DNA of 64,000 nt from Leucobacter weissii (GCF_017565745.1 NZ_JAGDYM010000004.1:124001-188000), one strand, 5' to 3'; shown: positions 52,513 to 60,689, counted from the stretch's first letter. The notes: a model not told the origin generated them from the sequence alone. Numbers and translations: made by a program.

Positions 52513-53187
52513 TCAAGCTTCCAGATCAGCCAGGTTCGTTGCCCATTCCTCGGTAACGGCCTGTATCGGGGCGAGTCTGTCAGAGAAGTCGTTGTGCCGA
52601 TTCATGGTGGCTGTCGCGCCGAAGCGGAACTCCCATCGTCCGGTGGGCGAGAACAAGCAGGCTGCGACGACATCGAAGCCATCGATGGGATAGAACCTGG
52701 ACGCGGGGTCGTTCTGGGAGGCGCGGGTCTTCTGCACCTCGACCTTGACGTCGCCGTTGGCGTAGGTCTTTGGGCTGGCGTTCTTGCACTCGACCCGAAG
52801 CATCCGCCCGTCGTCGAGTGTGACGTTGAAGTCGTGCTGAGCGTCGAGGTCGAAACGCTCGACGGATGCGACACCGGTAGCCTGCTGGAGTTGGAGTTCG
52901 AGGTGGTATTCGGCTACGCCACCTCGAACGGTGACCGCCAAACGGTTACGACCGCCGATGATGTCAAGGATCTGCTGACTGGTGAGCGCGAACTGCTCTT
53001 CGAGTACATGACGGCGCGGCACCTCATCAGACGCGTCGCGGGCGGCCATCGCCAAGGCAGCGGATTAGCGCAGCGGCGGATCCAGACGCAGCGAGGTCGC
53101 CCGGCGTTCCAAGCGGGCATAGTCGATCAGCCGGTCGGGGGTGAAGGCGACTACGGTTTCCAGGATCGTTGGGGAGCGTGCCTCGGA
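52513..53187 (-). pseudogene. PD-(D/E)XK-like endonuclease gene split by an in-frame stop
   Basis: The 3' open part (52513-53055, ~180 codons) contains HDFNVTLDDGRMLRVECKN, where Asp and Glu-x-Lys fit a PD-(D/E)XK active site, followed by a beta-rich C-terminus (GRWEFRFGAT). Upstream the same frame continues through a TAA at 53065-53067 to a stop at 53188, and that extra segment (ETVVAFTPDRLIDYARLERR) reads like coding sequence joined to it. A TTG 53055 or ATG 53049 restart would give a protein lacking its first ~40 residues. No start codon is seen for the upstream part, so decay is more likely than a short gene. Confidence 0.55.
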
Positions 53188-53296
53188 TCAGTTGTTCTTG
53201 GTTCGAGTCTGCCTATCAGAGGCATGGATCGAGACGGCATCCTTTGACCGGAGTATTTCTGCGACGCCCACGATCGCCACTGAATAGCTTACACTC

Positions 53297-53626
53297 TCAG
53301 GCCTCATCGAGCCGCTCCAATAGCTCCACCGCGGCGCGGGCGTAGTCGCTGATCCAGCGGTCGTGGATCCGCTTGATCGGGAGCGGCGCGAGGGAGAGGT
53401 GCCGCTCGCGGCCGACGCGGCGGCCGGTCACCAGCTCGGCGCTCTCGAGGACGCGCAGATGCTGCAGCACGGTGGTCCGGTCGAGCTCCGGCAGCAGCGC
53501 GCACAGCGAACCCGTCGTGTGCGGCGACGCCTTCAGCGCGTCGAGCATCCGGCGGCGCACCGGCGAGGCGAGGGCCTTGAACACCCGGTCGTCGTCACCG
53601 GAGCCCTGGTCAATCGATCCAGACAT
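53297..53626 (-). CDS. ArsR-family transcriptional regulator
   Basis: 109 aa. Winged HTH: VFKALASPVRRRMLDALKAS, then TTGSLCALLPELDRTTVLQHLRVLESAELV and RVGRERHLSLA. No metal-binding Cys cluster, as usual for ArsR proteins paired with SRPBCC genes. It is divergent from the SRPBCC gene with only 16 bp between start codons; the palindrome there spans both starts. Probably leaderless. Confidence 0.92.
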   Translation of the reverse strand: MSGSIDQGSGDDDRVFKALASPVRRRMLDALKASPHTTGSLCALLPELDRTTVLQHLRVLESAELVTGRRVGRERHLSLAPLPIKRIHDRWISDYARAAVELLERLDEA

Positions 53627-53645
53627 GTGGTAAATTTACAACATG
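53624..53645. promoter_or_regulatory. 22-bp palindrome spanning both start codons of the ArsR/SRPBCC divergon
   Basis: CATGT-G-GTAAATTTAC-A-ACATG: 10 of 11 base pairs are symmetrical. Each outer CAT/ATG is the start codon of one gene. TAAATT on each strand lies exactly six bases before each ATG, so both genes can be leaderless with overlapping mirrored -10 boxes. An ArsR dimer bound here would block both. Confidence 0.75.
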
Positions 53646-54119
53646 AATGACACTGAGCCGCTCGACACGCTGTCCTTCACCGTCTCCGGGCGCATCGCGC
53701 GATCCTGCGCCGAGGTCTATGAGGCCGTCGCCGATCCCGAGCAGCTCTCGAAGTACTTCACGACCGGCGGCGCCCGCGGGCGCCTGGAGCCCGGCGCCGA
53801 CGTGACCTGGGACTTCCGCGACTTCCCCGGTGCCTTCCCGGTCGCCGTGGTGGAGGCCGACCCGCCCCGGCGGATCGTCATCGAATGGGACGGCGAGGCG
53901 ACGACGGGGGAGCGCGGCACGACGCGCACCGTCTTCGAGTTCGAACCCCTCGACGGCGACACCAGAACCCTCGTCACCATCACGGAATCCTCCTGGCTGC
54001 CCACCCCCGAAGGCGCCCGGAACGCCTTCGGCAACTGCGTCGGCTGGACCGGCATGCTCGCCGCAATGAAGGCCTGGGTGGAGCACGGCATCAACCTCCG
54101 CGAGGGGTTCTACCGCTAA
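53643..54119 (+). CDS. SRPBCC-domain protein (AHSA1-like)
   Basis: 158 aa. The SRPBCC/AHSA1 fold starts SFTVSGRIARSCAEVYEAVA, then DPEQLSKYFTTGGARGRLEPG, VTWDFRDFPGAF and RIVIEWDGE, and ends with a long helix (WTGMLAAMKAWVEHG). These domains form a hydrophobic pocket. ArsR-SRPBCC divergons are common in actinobacteria; the ligand is unknown. The 3' region leads into the DUF1016 remnant. Confidence 0.92.
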   Translation: MNDTEPLDTLSFTVSGRIARSCAEVYEAVADPEQLSKYFTTGGARGRLEPGADVTWDFRDFPGAFPVAVVEADPPRRIVIEWDGEATTGERGTTRTVFEFEPLDGDTRTLVTITESSWLPTPEGARNAFGNCVGWTGMLAAMKAWVEHGINLREGFYR

Positions 54120-54238
54120 CGTCGGAGGTCATCGTTACTCTGAGGGCACGGCAGAAAGCCTGCCGACCTGGTGATGGGCTCTGAGCCGGCTTGGCGCTCG
54201 CACCTGTCGCATCTGCCGAATCGGAGAAAGGGAGAGAT

Positions 54239-54383
54239 ATGACAGCGCTCACATGATCGGCCAGACGCGCTGACCGACCCGCCGGAAGGGTTGGGCGAGT
54301 GGCTCGCCGACCTCACGCAGCGCGTCTACGCCGCGCGGCAGCGTGCCGCCCTCGCGGTCGACGCCAAGATGCTGCGCGTGTAG
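54239..54383 (+). pseudogene. DUF1016 (YhcG-like) PD-(D/E)XK nuclease, N-terminal remnant
   Basis: ATG 54239 follows an AAAGGGAGAG site but its frame stops after five codons (MTALT). A +1 shifted frame then reads LTDPPEGLGEWLADLTQRVY, then AARQRAALAVDAKML before TAG 54381-54383. This resembles the start of YhcG/DUF1016 proteins (N-terminal helix with QRAALAVNxE). It is a short frameshifted relic. The rest of the 54120-54435 gap shows no gene. Confidence 0.5.
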
Positions 54384-54435
54384 CGGAGTTCCGCTTGGCG
54401 TATGCGGAGTCGGCTATCGAGCTCGGCGCTTCGCC

Positions 54436-55710
54436 TCAGCGCGCCTTCCCGAACTTCACGGTCTTCGACTTCGACGTGTATCCGGTCTTCGAGACCGTCA
54501 CCTTCACCGTGATCTTCTTGTTCCGCAGTTTCTTGGCGATGCGCAACTTCTGCTTGGTCGCTCCCTTGATCGTCTTGCCGCTGGCGTACCACCGGTACGA
54601 AACTCTGAGCCCCGCCTTCTTGCCGGCCTTCGACAATGTCGGTTTGCCGACCTTGACGACCTTGCCGACCTTGGGGGTGGACGATTTCTTGGGCCACTTG
54701 GCGATCCACCCGCTGGGGATCGTCTTGCGCTTGGGCGTCGCGCCATTCTTCGACGTGGCGAGCTGCGTGGCCCCGATCGAGGGGAAGCTGCCGGTCTTGG
54801 AGATCAGCACGGGCTTCACGAGGGTGCAGGAGGTCGCCGGGGACGCGGGGGTGCGCGCGGCGAGCAGGCCCCGACTGTCGACCCAGGAGATCCAGGAGCC
54901 GTCCGGGGACAGGCTGAAGTCGGTGACGCCGCCCGCGGTCGGCACCAGGCACTCCGCGGTGATCGCTCCGCCGAGACCGGCCGTCTTGATGAAGCCCAGT
55001 TCCTTCGTGTCGCCGGAGGAGCCCGTCTCGAACGACACCGCGACCGTTCTACCGTCGGCGGAAACGTCGACATCGTACAGGCCGGGCAGGCTGAACCACG
55101 GCGCGAAGTCGGGGCTGAACACACCCGCGGGATCCTGAACCAGGGCGTCGTCGCTGTTGGCATCGACCCCGAAGAGGCGCGAACCCATGACCGAGGTGCC
55201 CAGCAGATTGCTGATGTTGATCGGGGTGAGCGACGAGTTGGCGGTGTTCGTGACCCAGGTTCCCTGGTAGAGATTCGAAACGGGGTAGGCGTATTGGAGA
55301 TAGGAGTAGGTGTACGCGACCTGTCTGCCGCCCGTGGTCAGGGCAAGGTCCACTGGCACGGCAGCGGAGGCCATACTGGGGTCGTAGCCGAGTGACGACC
55401 GCACGGCAACGGCGCCGTTCGGCTTCCACAGCCTGGTCGGGGCTCCGGCCCCGAACGACGCGGGCTTCCTCGCCACGCCGAAGATCCATCCGTCGTCCGA
55501 CTGCGTCTGCTCCGTCCACTTGCGACCGGTCGGCGCCGCCCCCGAGATGGCGCGCTTATGCTTGCCGTCCAAGGTCGACACCCAGATCTTGCCGCCGTCG
55601 ATATAGGACACCTGCGGGGGTGCGGCCGCCGCAGATGCCGCCGCCGGTGCGGCAGTCAGCACCCCCACGGCAAGGCAGGCCACCAGAGATTTCGCGATGA
55701 GAGAGCGCAT
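54436..55710 (-). CDS. Secreted beta-propeller-like protein with C-terminal Ig-like domain
   Basis: 424 aa from ATG 55710 (GGAG ~9 nt upstream). A Sec signal peptide covers residues 1-~30 (ending ASAAAAPP). Residues ~33-300 contain TolB/WD40-like repeats with SPDGSWISW and SADGRTVAVSF motifs. Residues ~345-424 are very basic (KKSSTPKVGKVVKVGKPTLS; RVSYRWYASGKTIKGAT; ITVKVTVSKTGYTSKSKTV), an Ig-like module common at the ends of secreted actinobacterial proteins. It is probably displayed at the cell surface. No catalytic motif is apparent. Confidence 0.8.
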   Translation of the reverse strand: MRSLIAKSLVACLAVGVLTAAPAAASAAAAPPQVSYIDGGKIWVSTLDGKHKRAISGAAPTGRKWTEQTQSDDGWIFGVARKPASFGAGAPTRLWKPNGAVAVRSSLGYDPSMASAAVPVDLALTTGGRQVAYTYSYLQYAYPVSNLYQGTWVTNTANSSLTPINISNLLGTSVMGSRLFGVDANSDDALVQDPAGVFSPDFAPWFSLPGLYDVDVSADGRTVAVSFETGSSGDTKELGFIKTAGLGGAITAECLVPTAGGVTDFSLSPDGSWISWVDSRGLLAARTPASPATSCTLVKPVLISKTGSFPSIGATQLATSKNGATPKRKTIPSGWIAKWPKKSSTPKVGKVVKVGKPTLSKAGKKAGLRVSYRWYASGKTIKGATKQKLRIAKKLRNKKITVKVTVSKTGYTSKSKTVKFGKAR

Positions 55711-55773
55711 CTCCAAATTCTCCGCCGGTCCGGTGCGAATCCGCGTCAGGGGGCACCCTGATCTTTTCGACCG

Positions 55774-56571
55774 TCACACCGTGCGGATCGTGCGGCGGCG
55801 CACGGTCAGGATCCCGACCGTGGCGAGCAGGATCGCACCGCCCGCCAGCACCGCGATGCCCGCGCCGTCGAAGCCGTTCTCGAGCGGCCGCTCGGCGAGC
55901 GCCCAGTGCCAGGGCGAGACCACCGCAACAGGCTCCAGCGCCGCGATCGTCGGAACGAGCGCCGAGATCAGATACCCGAGCACGAGCCCCCCGAACGACC
56001 CGGCCAGGACGACCCCGGCGCGCAGGCCGATCCCGGCGAGCGCCAGCGCGAGAGCGGCATGGAAGACCGCGAGCAGGAAGACGCCCAGCGTCGCGGCGGC
56101 GACCCCCTCGGCGCGGAGCTTCATGTCGAGCGCCGCGCCGCCGAAGCCCACGGTCGCGCCGACCAGCAGCGCCACGGCCGCCAGCACCAGCGCCACCGCG
56201 ACGAAGCGGCTGAGATAGACGCCCACCCGGCTGACGGGCAGCGCGAGCAGCAGCTCGAGCCGACCGGCGTCCTCGTCCCCGGCCGTCAGCGCGCTCATGT
56301 GCATGATGCCGAGGGCCGCGACCAGCAGCGGCAGCAGCAGCGCAAAGAGGTTGCCGTTGAGGAACCCGGCCGGCGACGCCAGCGCCTCGAGCCCGAGCGC
56401 CGAGACGACCTCCGGCGACATGCCGGCCACGAGCGAGTCGAGCGACCCCGACTCGCTCATCGACGGCCAGACCGCCAGCACCGAGGCGACGAGGGCGAGC
56501 AGCGCTGCAGCCCATACGAGTGCGCCGCGCCGCTGCGCACCGAGACCGCGAGCGAGCAGTTCCGCGTTCAT
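55774..56571 (-). CDS. ABC-2-type transporter permease
   Basis: 265 aa with six predicted TM segments (20-37, 75-95, 120-140, 150-175, 180-200, 235-255) and the ABC-2 signature GDEDAGRLELLLALPVSR. It pairs with the ATPase at 56568-57557, whose stop overlaps its ATG by 4 nt. With it, the TetR protein and the ATPase form a three-gene export operon. The substrate is unknown. Confidence 0.88.
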   Translation of the reverse strand: MNAELLARGLGAQRRGALVWAAALLALVASVLAVWPSMSESGSLDSLVAGMSPEVVSALGLEALASPAGFLNGNLFALLLPLLVAALGIMHMSALTAGDEDAGRLELLLALPVSRVGVYLSRFVAVALVLAAVALLVGATVGFGGAALDMKLRAEGVAAATLGVFLLAVFHAALALALAGIGLRAGVVLAGSFGGLVLGYLISALVPTIAALEPVAVVSPWHWALAERPLENGFDGAGIAVLAGGAILLATVGILTVRRRTIRTV

Positions 56572-57557
56572 CGCGCGCCCCCGTCCGTCGAGTCCGCACC
56601 CGCACTCGCCGCAGAGGCCCCGCCCGCGCCGCCGTCCCCGCCGCCGCGGTAGTACGACAGGAACGCCGTCTCCAGATCCGGCTCGGGCGCGGTGAGTGAG
56701 ACGATCTCGGTGCCGGCGAGCCGCCGCAGCAGCGGACCGGGCGGTCCGGACCACCGGATCCGCAGTTCCCCGGACCGCGCCCCACCGGACCGCGAAGACT
56801 CGACCGACACGGCGCCCGGCAGCGCCGCGAACGCCGCGATGTCGGCCGCATCCGGCCCCGCGCCCGCGAACACGACGCGGAACTCCTGCGCGGCGCCGTG
56901 CCGCAGTTCGTCGGTGGGCCCGTCGGCCACCGCGACGCCGGCGCGGATCACGACCACCCGGTTCGCGATCTGCTCGACCTCGCTGAGGACGTGGGACGAC
57001 AGCAGCACGCTCGTGCCCGACGCCGTCACCTCCTCCAGGATCGCCATGAACTCGTTCTGCACGAGCGGATCGAGTCCGTTCGTCGGCTCGTCGAGGATCA
57101 GCAGCTCGGGGCGCGACATCAGTGCGCCGACCAGCGCGAGCTTGCGGCGGTTGCCCGTCGACAGCCCCCGCACGTGCCGGTCGACCTGCACGCCGAGGCG
57201 CGCCACGAGCCGATCCCGGAACGCCTCGTCCACCCCGCCGCGCAGCCGGGCCCAGCTCCGCAGCGTCGCGGCCACGGTCAGCCGGTCGTCGAGTCGCAGC
57301 TCGCCGGGGGAGTAGCCGACCCGGGCGCGCACGCGCCGCTGCCGCAGCGGATCCTCGCCGAACAGGCGCACGGTGCCCGCGCTGGGCGCCGAGAGCCCGA
57401 GCATCATGCGGATCGCCGTGCTCTTGCCCGCGCCGTTCGGCCCGAGGAAGCCGAGGACCGCGCCCGGTTCGAGCTCGAGGTCGAGATCCCGCACGGCGGT
57501 GAAGCCGCCGAAGCGCTTCGTCAGCTTCGCGCATCGGAGGATCGGGGCGGCGCTCAT
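56568..57557 (-). CDS. ABC transporter ATP-binding protein
   Basis: 329 aa. Walker A GPNGAGKSTAIRMM (~residue 42), signature variant LSTGNRRKLALVGAL, Walker B LLILDEPTNGLDP and H-loop SSHVLSEVEQ. The ~75-residue C-terminal extension and Gly/Ala-rich tail are typical of CcmA/NatA-like subunits. It drives the permease encoded next. Starts and stops overlap on both sides (ATGA). Confidence 0.93.
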   Translation of the reverse strand: MSAAPILRCAKLTKRFGGFTAVRDLDLELEPGAVLGFLGPNGAGKSTAIRMMLGLSAPSAGTVRLFGEDPLRQRRVRARVGYSPGELRLDDRLTVAATLRSWARLRGGVDEAFRDRLVARLGVQVDRHVRGLSTGNRRKLALVGALMSRPELLILDEPTNGLDPLVQNEFMAILEEVTASGTSVLLSSHVLSEVEQIANRVVVIRAGVAVADGPTDELRHGAAQEFRVVFAGAGPDAADIAAFAALPGAVSVESSRSGGARSGELRIRWSGPPGPLLRRLAGTEIVSLTAPEPDLETAFLSYYRGGGDGGAGGASAASAGADSTDGGAR

Positions 57558-58228
57558 GCCTCTTCCTCCCGACTCCGCTGCCCCTGCTCCTGCTGTTCGA
57601 CCGCGGCCTCGGCGGCACGCAGGATCGCGTCGTCGCGATAGAAGCCGTGGGTGAAGAGCTCGAGCATCGGCACGGTCAGGCGCCCGAGCGCCGCCGGCGT
57701 GAGCTCCGCCTCCCCGAGGGCGCGCGCGAAGTGGCGGCGCAGCACGAGCGGGGCCAGGCCGAACACGGTCAGCAGCAGCGCGGTGATCCTGGGATCGCTC
57801 TGGGGCAGGATCACGCCCGCGGCCTCCTGCTCCTGAACACCGCGGAGCGCGCCCCCGAGGATGCCGTCGAAGAGCTCGTCGGCGGACTCCGAATCGTCGT
57901 CGGAGAGCATGCGGGCGAGGTAGTCGAGCGCGGGGCCGTAGGCGTCGAGGTCGTGCAGCGCGGCCTGGATCGAGTCGATGGTCGGGGAGGAGCCTCCGAC
58001 GCCCTCTCGATCGACCGTGAACATCTCGGCGACGTGGGCGCTGCACGCCGCGCGGAGCCCGGACTTGTCCCCGAAGTGGTGCACGACGAGCGCCGCGCTC
58101 ACGCCCGCCGCCTCGGCGATCATGCGCAGGCTCGCGCGCTCGAAGCCGCGGGAGCCGAACAGTTCGATCGCCGCATTGCGGATGCGCGCGCGGGTGGTGA
58201 GGTCATCCGGAATCGAGGTTGAACGCAT
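57554..58228 (-). CDS. TetR/AcrR-family regulator of the ABC operon
   Basis: 224 aa from ATG 58228. HTH at residues ~14-58: RIRNAAIELFGSRGFERASL, then RMIAEAAGVSAALVVHHFGDKSG. The ligand domain is of a common drug-binding type. It precedes the ABC genes with ATGA overlap and its upstream region has an operator-like dyad, so it likely represses its own operon. Confidence 0.9.
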   Translation of the reverse strand: MRSTSIPDDLTTRARIRNAAIELFGSRGFERASLRMIAEAAGVSAALVVHHFGDKSGLRAACSAHVAEMFTVDREGVGGSSPTIDSIQAALHDLDAYGPALDYLARMLSDDDSESADELFDGILGGALRGVQEQEAAGVILPQSDPRITALLLTVFGLAPLVLRRHFARALGEAELTPAALGRLTVPMLELFTHGFYRDDAILRAAEAAVEQQEQGQRSREEEA

Positions 58229-58232
58229 GTTC

Positions 58233-58253
58233 ATTATACTAAACAATCGTTCA
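58233..58253 (-). promoter_or_regulatory. Promoter and TetR operator of the ABC operon
   Basis: TAAAC-AATC-GTTCA (58240-58253) is an imperfect dyad of the TetR type. On the minus strand TATAAT (58238-58233) or TAGTAT (58241-58236) is the -10; the latter would give a leaderless ATG 58228. The operator overlaps the promoter. Confidence 0.6.
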
Positions 58254-58281
58254 GCTTCGCGCAAGCGCGCGAGGCTCGCCG

Positions 58282-58974
58282 TCAGCGACGCCGGTTCACG
58301 GCGAGCAGCCGGAACCTGCCCGGCCGTTCCACGCGCCAATCGGGCGGCAGCCGAGCACGCAACTCCGCGGGAGCGTAGCTGCGCCGGATGCTGCGCAGGC
58401 CGTCGACGAGCAAAAACGATCCCGGCGCGATCGGCGGCACCGCCACCGAGAACAGCGCATAGGCGCCGTCGCTGCGCGCGATGTCGGAGTGCAGGCAGAG
58501 CCCGGTCGCCAGAGCCTCGGAGTCCGCGATCAGCTGTTCGAGCGACCCGTCGTCGAGATGGTGCAGCAGGTGGTTCGAGATGACGAGGTCGAATCGCTCG
58601 CCCCGCTCGACGAGCGCGCGGCTGCGGGCCTGCTCGTAGGAGACGCCCGGCATCGTCTTCGCGGCGCGTGCCACCTCGAGCGCGCGGGGATCGGGATCGA
58701 TGCCGAGCGCCTCGACGCCGAAGCCGTCGCTGCGCGCGAGTCGCACCAGGCGGCGCACGACGTCGCCCCCGCCGCAGCCGATGTCGAGGAGGCGCGCGGG
58801 GCGATCGAGGCGCCTCAGCAGCGGCCGCAACCGGGCGCGGTAGACGGCGCCCCAGCACGACACGGCACGGTTGACGAGGGCGAAGCGCTCGAGCGTGCGG
58901 CGCAGGCGCACGGGATCGCAGGCCGGGTCGTCCATCAACTCCCTCAGCCGCGTCTCGCGCTCGGAGAGCCTCAT
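58282..58974 (-). CDS. Class I SAM-dependent methyltransferase
   Basis: 230 aa. Motif I LLDIGCGGGDVVRRL (~residues 62-76), motif II GIDPDPRALEVAR, motif IV FDLVISNHLLHHL. ATG 58974 overlaps the polyketide synthase stop (ATGA), so it probably methylates the polyketide product. The exact acceptor (hydroxyl or carbon) is not deducible. Confidence 0.88.
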   Translation of the reverse strand: MRLSERETRLRELMDDPACDPVRLRRTLERFALVNRAVSCWGAVYRARLRPLLRRLDRPARLLDIGCGGGDVVRRLVRLARSDGFGVEALGIDPDPRALEVARAAKTMPGVSYEQARSRALVERGERFDLVISNHLLHHLDDGSLEQLIADSEALATGLCLHSDIARSDGAYALFSVAVPPIAPGSFLLVDGLRSIRRSYAPAELRARLPPDWRVERPGRFRLLAVNRRR

Positions 58975-60131
58975 GCCGAGGCCTCGCCCGCAGACCGCGA
59001 ACCCGGGCCGCTGGAGCGACGGGTGAACCGGGCCGTCTCCACCGTGAGCCCCGGCCCGAAGCAGAGCCCCGCCAGCTGCGCGCCGTCTCCGAGGGACTCG
59101 TCGGCCAGCATTCGCCGCAGGATGAACAGGATCGTCGCGCTCGACATGTTGCCGTAGTCGCGCAGCACCGCGCGAGAGTGGCCCATCAGCTCGTCGGGCA
59201 GGCCCAGCCCGGCCTGCACCCGATCGAGCACGCTGCGCCCGCCGGGGTGCACGGCCCAGCCGTCGATGCGCTCGACCGCCTCCGTGCCGTCGCCATCGGC
59301 CCCGCCCGATCCCGAACCCAGCATCCGATCGACCACCCCGACGATCTCGCGCCCGATGATGCGCGGCACCTCCGCCGTGAGCCGCATCTCGAACCCGTGG
59401 TCGCCGATCGTCCAGTCCATGTCCTGCTCGCCCTCGTGCGTGACGGCCGTGGTGAAGCCGCCGACCTCGAGCAGCGCATCGTCCGTTCTCGGCGTCGCGG
59501 ACGACACGATCGCGGCCGCAGCACCGTCGCCGAAGACCGCTGAGGCGACGATCTGCTCGGGGTCGCTCGAGGTGCGGAGGTGGAGCGAGCAGAGTTCGGT
59601 GCACACCACGAGCGCTACCGATCCCGGCTGCGCATCGCAGATGCGGGTCGCCGCGCGGAGCGCCGGGAAGGCTGCGGCGCAGCCCATGAACCCGATGTGA
59701 TACCGCTCGACGGTGCGCGGGATGCCGAGATCCCTCACCAGGAGGAAATCGGGCCCCGGCGCGAAGAAACCCGTGCACGAGGCCGTCACGACGTGCGTGA
59801 TCTCGGCGGCCTCGTGCCCGGAGCGCAGGATCGCATCGCCCGCGGCGGCGGCGCTCAGCGGCGGGGCCTCGCGCCGGTAGATCGCATTGCGCTCGCCGGT
59901 CGTCGGCGCGAGCAGCCGGTCTCCGTCGCCCGCGAATGCGGGGGAGAGCCCGTCGGCCCCGCCGATGACGGCGTACCTGGTCTCGATGCCTGAGCGATCG
60001 AAGGCCGCGGCGATGAGACGTCCGGTCAGCCGGTCGACACCGGGCTGCGAGGCGAAGAGATCCCGGATCCCGGACTGTCGCAGCCGCGCGTCGGGAACGG
60101 CGGTGCCGACCGAGAGCAGACGGGTGACCAT
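58971..60131 (-). CDS. Type III polyketide synthase (chalcone-synthase-like)
   Basis: 386 aa thiolase fold. The catalytic triad is intact: Cys151 in GFMGCAAAFPALRA, His295 in AVHPGGRSVLD and Asn328 in DYGNMSSATILF. A second Cys119 (TASCTGFFAPGPD) lies where other family members have a substrate-pocket residue. It condenses malonyl-CoA with an acyl-CoA starter to a pyrone or phenolic. Only a methyltransferase accompanies it on the same strand, so the product is likely a methylated alkylpyrone or alkylresorcinol. Confidence 0.92.
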   Translation of the reverse strand: MVTRLLSVGTAVPDARLRQSGIRDLFASQPGVDRLTGRLIAAAFDRSGIETRYAVIGGADGLSPAFAGDGDRLLAPTTGERNAIYRREAPPLSAAAAGDAILRSGHEAAEITHVVTASCTGFFAPGPDFLLVRDLGIPRTVERYHIGFMGCAAAFPALRAATRICDAQPGSVALVVCTELCSLHLRTSSDPEQIVASAVFGDGAAAAIVSSATPRTDDALLEVGGFTTAVTHEGEQDMDWTIGDHGFEMRLTAEVPRIIGREIVGVVDRMLGSGSGGADGDGTEAVERIDGWAVHPGGRSVLDRVQAGLGLPDELMGHSRAVLRDYGNMSSATILFILRRMLADESLGDGAQLAGLCFGPGLTVETARFTRRSSGPGSRSAGEASA

Positions 60132-60197
60132 GCCTCCATGAAAGCGGGTCGGGGGCGACAGCGGAAGGGGTTGACAAGGGCCGCAGGGGGCGCGGGC

Positions 60198-60226
60198 TTG
60201 TGCGCGGGGCGGCTGCGCGACATGAT
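60198..60226 (+). promoter_or_regulatory. Promoter of the 60.2-62.1 kb operon
   Basis: TTGTGC (60198-60203), 17-bp spacer, CATGAT (60221-60226). GTG 60233 lies six bases downstream. A perfect TTGACA at 60171 has no matching -10. Confidence 0.4.
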
Positions 60227-60232
60227 CGGAGT

Positions 60233-60298
60233 GTGAGCTCGCCGTCGATGGGTAACGAGATGAGAGGCGGGACGAGAAACGGGCGAGGATCTCGGTGA
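60233..60298 (+). CDS. Possible 21-aa leader peptide
   Basis: GTG 60233 begins at the predicted leaderless position. The 21-codon product (MGNEMRGGTRNGRGS-type, Arg/Gly-rich) ends with TGA overlapping ATG 60298 (TGATG), which would couple translation to the membrane protein gene. Confidence 0.3.
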   Translation: MSSPSMGNEMRGGTRNGRGSR

Positions 60299-60633
60299 TG
60301 GGGCTCGTCGCGGAAGCGGCGGTGCTGCTGGCCGTCCTCAGTTATCTCGTCACCGTTACGCTCGGGCTGCTCAGCCAGCGCGGCCATCGGGTGAGGCGCG
60401 CGTGGCACAGCCGCCTGTTCGTCCTGACCTTCGCACTCACCGCCCTGGCTGCGGCGCTCTCGCTCCCCGCTCAGTGGATGCGCGGCCTGTTGCTCGCCCT
60501 CGCCCTCGTGCCGCTCTCCCTGCTCCCCTTCCTCGGCGTTCCCGTCGCGAGGCGCCCGAGGCGCCACGCGCTGATGGGACTCAGCGCGGCTCCCCCCTAT
60601 CTCGCCGCCCTCGTACTCTGGGCGGCGCGATGA
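60298..60633 (+). CDS. Small integral membrane protein, 111 aa
   Basis: Four hydrophobic segments (5-25, 40-58, 65-82, 90-108) separated by Arg-rich loops. I do not recognise the family. ATG 60298 (GAGG ~9 nt upstream) overlaps a short upstream frame. It opens an operon divergent from the type III PKS, so it may move or anchor the product. Confidence 0.6.
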   Translation: MGLVAEAAVLLAVLSYLVTVTLGLLSQRGHRVRRAWHSRLFVLTFALTALAAALSLPAQWMRGLLLALALVPLSLLPFLGVPVARRPRRHALMGLSAAPPYLAALVLWAAR

Positions 60634-60689
60634 GACCCCTCGAAGCCGTGCGAAGCCGCCCGGCGGAACCCCCGACTCAGGAGTAAGCG

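Noticed and set aside
60171-60176. Perfect TTGACA as promoter -35 upstream of the membrane protein
   Set aside because: No acceptable -10 lies 16-19 bp downstream; the TTGTGC/CATGAT pair fits better.
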